Assembly (NCBI GenBank): GCA_025351675.1
Contig: JANXVK010000338.1
Location: 1-7,230, forward strand
Reading direction: 5' to 3'
Source: Rhizobacter sp.
GTDB taxonomy: Bacteria; Pseudomonadota; Gammaproteobacteria; Burkholderiales; Burkholderiaceae_C
Length of the DNA: 7,230 bases
Part shown: positions 5,582-7,230 of the stretch, one piece after another
How the letters are laid out: the number at the start of each line of letters is the position of its first letter
How positions within the stretch are numbered: position 1 is the first letter of the stretch
Made by a program: the position numbers and the translations under genes
Notes under the pieces: model-generated
The model's input: the letters and a program-made list of their open reading frames with translations, nothing else
Told to the model about the DNA's origin: nothing
Databases searched by the model: none

Positions 5582-6526
5582 ATGCCCGACACCCGCATCG
5601 AAACCATCCGCCGCTTCAACCGCTTCTACACGCGTCGCATCGGCGTGCTGCACGAGGGTTTGCTCGACTCGAAATTCTCGCTGACCGAATCGCGTCTGCT
5701 CCGGGAACTGGCCCACGCCGATGGCCAGACCGCGACCGATCTGGCCCGCACGCTCGAACTCGACGCCGGCTATCTGAGCCGGCTGCTGACCGGCCTGAAA
5801 GAACGCGGGCTGATCAACAGCACGCGCTCCGCCGACGACGCTCGTCAGCAGCACCTCGCCCTCACCGCCGCCGGCAAGCGCGCGTTCGCGCCGCTCGACA
5901 CGCGCTCGCGCACCGATGTGAGCGCGCTGCTCGCGACGCTCGGCGAGCCGCAGCAGCAGCAACTGCTCGCGTCGATGACGACGATCGAGCAGTTGCTCGG
6001 CGAGCCGACGCCACGCGCCGAGCCGCCGTACACGTTGCGTCCGCACCGCGCTGGCGACATCGGCTGGGTCGTCTCACGCCACGGCGCGCTCTACACCGGC
6101 GAGTACGGCTGGGACATGCGCTTCGAGGCGCTGGTCGCGCGCATTGCCGCCGACTTCATCGATCGCTTCGATGCGCAGCGCGAAGCCTGCTGGATCGCCG
6201 AACGCGACGGCGCGCCGCTCGGCAGCATCTTTCTCGTGCAAGCGCGCGACGAAACCACCCAGGCGCCGGTCGACGGCACGGCGCAGCTGCGCATGCTGCT
6301 GATCGAACCGTCGGCGCGCGGGCTGGGCTTGGGCAAGCGGCTGGTCAATGAATGCACGCGCTTCGCGCGGCAAGCCGGCTACCGCAGGCTCATGCTCTGG
6401 ACCAACGCCACCCTGCTCGCCGCGCGCGGCATCTACGCCAAGGCGGGCTACGTGCTGACGCACACCGAGCGGCACCACAGCTTCGGCCACGACTTGGTCG
6501 GCGAGATCTGGGAATTGACGCTGTGA
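5582..6526 (+). CDS. MarR-type HTH regulator fused to GNAT N-acetyltransferase
   Basis: Bifunctional protein of 314 aa. Residues about 1-145 form a MarR-type winged helix-turn-helix: SLTESRLLRELAHADGQTATDLA, then the recognition helix DAGYLSRLLTGLKERGLI (61-78), then a wing STRSADDARQQHLALTAAG. A short Q-rich, P-rich linker leads to a GNAT domain (about 150-314) with the acetyl-CoA motif RGLGLGK (246-252) preceded by QLRMLLIEPSA, and the typical ending YAKAGYVLTHTERHHSFG. Its acceptor substrate is unknown; related fusions are annotated as HTH/GNAT proteins and few have been studied. ATG 5582 is preferred because the domain begins there and the upstream in-frame TTG codons lie in the operator dyad; the Shine-Dalgarno (AAGA) is weak. 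It is divergent from imuA across 92 nt, and its stop overlaps the YchJ-like start. It probably represses itself. Confidence 0.92.
   Translation: MPDTRIETIRRFNRFYTRRIGVLHEGLLDSKFSLTESRLLRELAHADGQTATDLARTLELDAGYLSRLLTGLKERGLINSTRSADDARQQHLALTAAGKRAFAPLDTRSRTDVSALLATLGEPQQQQLLASMTTIEQLLGEPTPRAEPPYTLRPHRAGDIGWVVSRHGALYTGEYGWDMRFEALVARIAADFIDRFDAQREACWIAERDGAPLGSIFLVQARDETTQAPVDGTAQLRMLLIEPSARGLGLGKRLVNECTRFARQAGYRRLMLWTNATLLAARGIYAKAGYVLTHTERHHSFGHDLVGEIWELTL
6510..6513 (+). promoter_or_regulatory. Ribosome binding site of the YchJ-family gene
   Basis: GGGA lies 9 nt upstream of GTG 6523, within the 3' end of the MarR-GNAT gene. It supports the GTG start of the overlapping downstream gene. Confidence 0.4.
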
Positions 6527-6945
6527 TCTGCCCGTGCCGGAGCGCGGCCGACGCGCTCCCCTATGACGCCTGCTGCGGCCGCTACCACCCCGGCACACCC
6601 GCGCCGACGGCCGAAGCGCTGATGCGATCCCGCTACAGCGCCTTCGTGCGCGACAAACTCGACTATCTGCTCGCGACTTGGCACGCCAGCACGCGGCCGA
6701 CGTCACTGACGCCGAACCCACCGGGTATGAAATGGCTCGGACTGGAAGTGCGACGCCACACCGTGATCGACGCGGAGCATGCCAGCGTCGAGTTCGTCGC
6801 CCGGCACAAGCTCGGCGGCCGCGCCGAGCGACTGCACGAAGTCAGCCGCTTCGTGCGCGAGCAGGGCCGCTGGTTCTATGTCGACGGCGACACAGGTCCT
6901 ATGCGAACTCTTGCCGCACCGTCGCCGACATCAGCCGACGGATGA
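6523..6945 (+). CDS. YchJ-family protein (SEC-C zinc motif plus NTF2-like domain)
   Basis: YchJ-family protein of 140 aa, probably cytoplasmic, function not established. A SEC-C-like zinc motif opens it: CPC (Cys3, Cys5) and CC (Cys17, Cys18). The usual CPCGSG is CPCRSA here. The family hallmark TAEALMRSRYSAFV (29-42) and YLLATWHASTRP follow, then the NTF2-like part WLGLEV...VEFVARHK...LHEVSRFVREQGRWFYVDGD. The start is GTG 6523, giving MICPCRS. It overlaps the MarR-GNAT stop in a GTGA, so the two genes are co-transcribed and translationally coupled. A longer reading upstream in this frame would lie inside the GNAT gene and lacks family similarity. The last 15 or so residues, after DGD, look unconserved and overlap the convergent membrane-protein gene. 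Confidence 0.92.
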   Translation: MICPCRSAADALPYDACCGRYHPGTPAPTAEALMRSRYSAFVRDKLDYLLATWHASTRPTSLTPNPPGMKWLGLEVRRHTVIDAEHASVEFVARHKLGGRAERLHEVSRFVREQGRWFYVDGDTGPMRTLAAPSPTSADG

Positions 6946-7230
6946 TCCAGCCGAGGAACGCGCAGCCGACCAGCGTCATCAGCACCGCCATCACGCGCGC
7001 CGCGGTGACGAAGCCACCGAACACGCCCAGCGCCTGCTGCGGGATCGCGGCATTGCTCAGCGTGCTGCTGACCACCGACTGCACCACCTCCTGCTGCAAC
7101 CACAGGCCGAGCAGGTTCGCGAAGATCGCCACTGCCAGCAGCACGATGAAGCTGCGGCGTGCCCAATCGAGCCGCATCAGCAGGCCGATCGCCGAGGCGA
7201 GCGTCGCCAGCGACATCACCAGGCCGGTGC
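6899..7230 (-). CDS. Small hydrophobic membrane protein (5' end outside window)
   Basis: The frame is open to the right edge, so the N-terminus is probably missing; ATG 7216 or GTG 7219 could also be the start. The visible part has about three hydrophobic segments: LVMSLATLASAIGLLM, SFIVLLAVAIFANLLGLWL and VMAVLMTLVGCAFLGWII. RLDWARR lies between the first two, and the tail RRLMSATVRQEFA is short and charged. A roughly 30-residue polar stretch (about QQEVVQSVVSSTLSNAAIPQ) sits between segments two and three. I do not recognise a named family, and the function is unknown; it is probably an integral inner-membrane protein. Its 3' end overlaps that of the YchJ-family gene by 47 nt on the opposite strand. 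The even spacing of hydrophobic helices, which a chance frame would not be expected to show, supports it as a real gene. Confidence 0.75.
   Translation of the reverse strand, partial: TGLVMSLATLASAIGLLMRLDWARRSFIVLLAVAIFANLLGLWLQQEVVQSVVSSTLSNAAIPQQALGVFGGFVTAARVMAVLMTLVGCAFLGWIIRRLMSATVRQEFA

Noticed and set aside
4581..5684. + strand open frame (367 codons) opposite imuA and running into the control region
   Set aside because: Runs through the LexA box and the MarR-type dyad and has no domain; it is a shadow of imuA.

Overview
The window is a compact, strongly G+C-rich bacterial segment with almost no non-coding DNA and third codon positions rich in G and C. The gene families, the CTGT-N8-ACAG LexA box and the imuA/imuB pair point to a betaproteobacterium, most likely of the order Burkholderiales. 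That placement is inferred from remembered family resemblance, since no search was run.

Region 1 (1-2973, + strand) is an operon of three genes: the 3' part of a MoxR-family AAA+ ATPase, a DUF58 protein and a membrane-anchored von Willebrand factor A (VWA) protein of the BatA type. Their junctions are 2 nt apart or overlap by 4 nt. This is the widespread MoxR / DUF58 / VWA module, in which the ATPase is thought to act as a chaperone with metal-binding VWA partners at the inner membrane. The physiological substrate is unknown.

Region 2 (2986-5489, - strand) holds imuA and imuB, SOS mutagenesis accessory genes. They converge on the VWA gene with only 12 nt between the stop codons. ImuA is a RecA-like protein without a usable Walker A, and ImuB is a Y-family polymerase homologue lacking the catalytic acidic residues. 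The usual third partner, the polymerase dnaE2/imuC, is not next to them.

Region 3 (5490-5581) is a 92-bp divergent control region and the most informative non-coding DNA here. It contains a perfect LexA box inside a 28-bp dyad just upstream of imuA, a 13-bp GC-rich dyad, and a 19-bp dyad (TGATTGC-N5-GCAATCA) just upstream of the divergent MarR-type gene.

Region 4 (5582-7230) starts with a MarR-type helix-turn-helix/GNAT acetyltransferase fusion. It is coupled by a 4-nt overlap to a YchJ-family SEC-C/NTF2-like protein. A partial gene for a small membrane protein on the - strand overlaps the 3' end of the ychJ-like gene tail to tail.

I found no mobile elements, CRISPR arrays, tRNAs or rRNAs. 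No clearly undescribed system is visible. The best leads are the SOS/MarR control region and the imuAB pair without an adjacent dnaE2.
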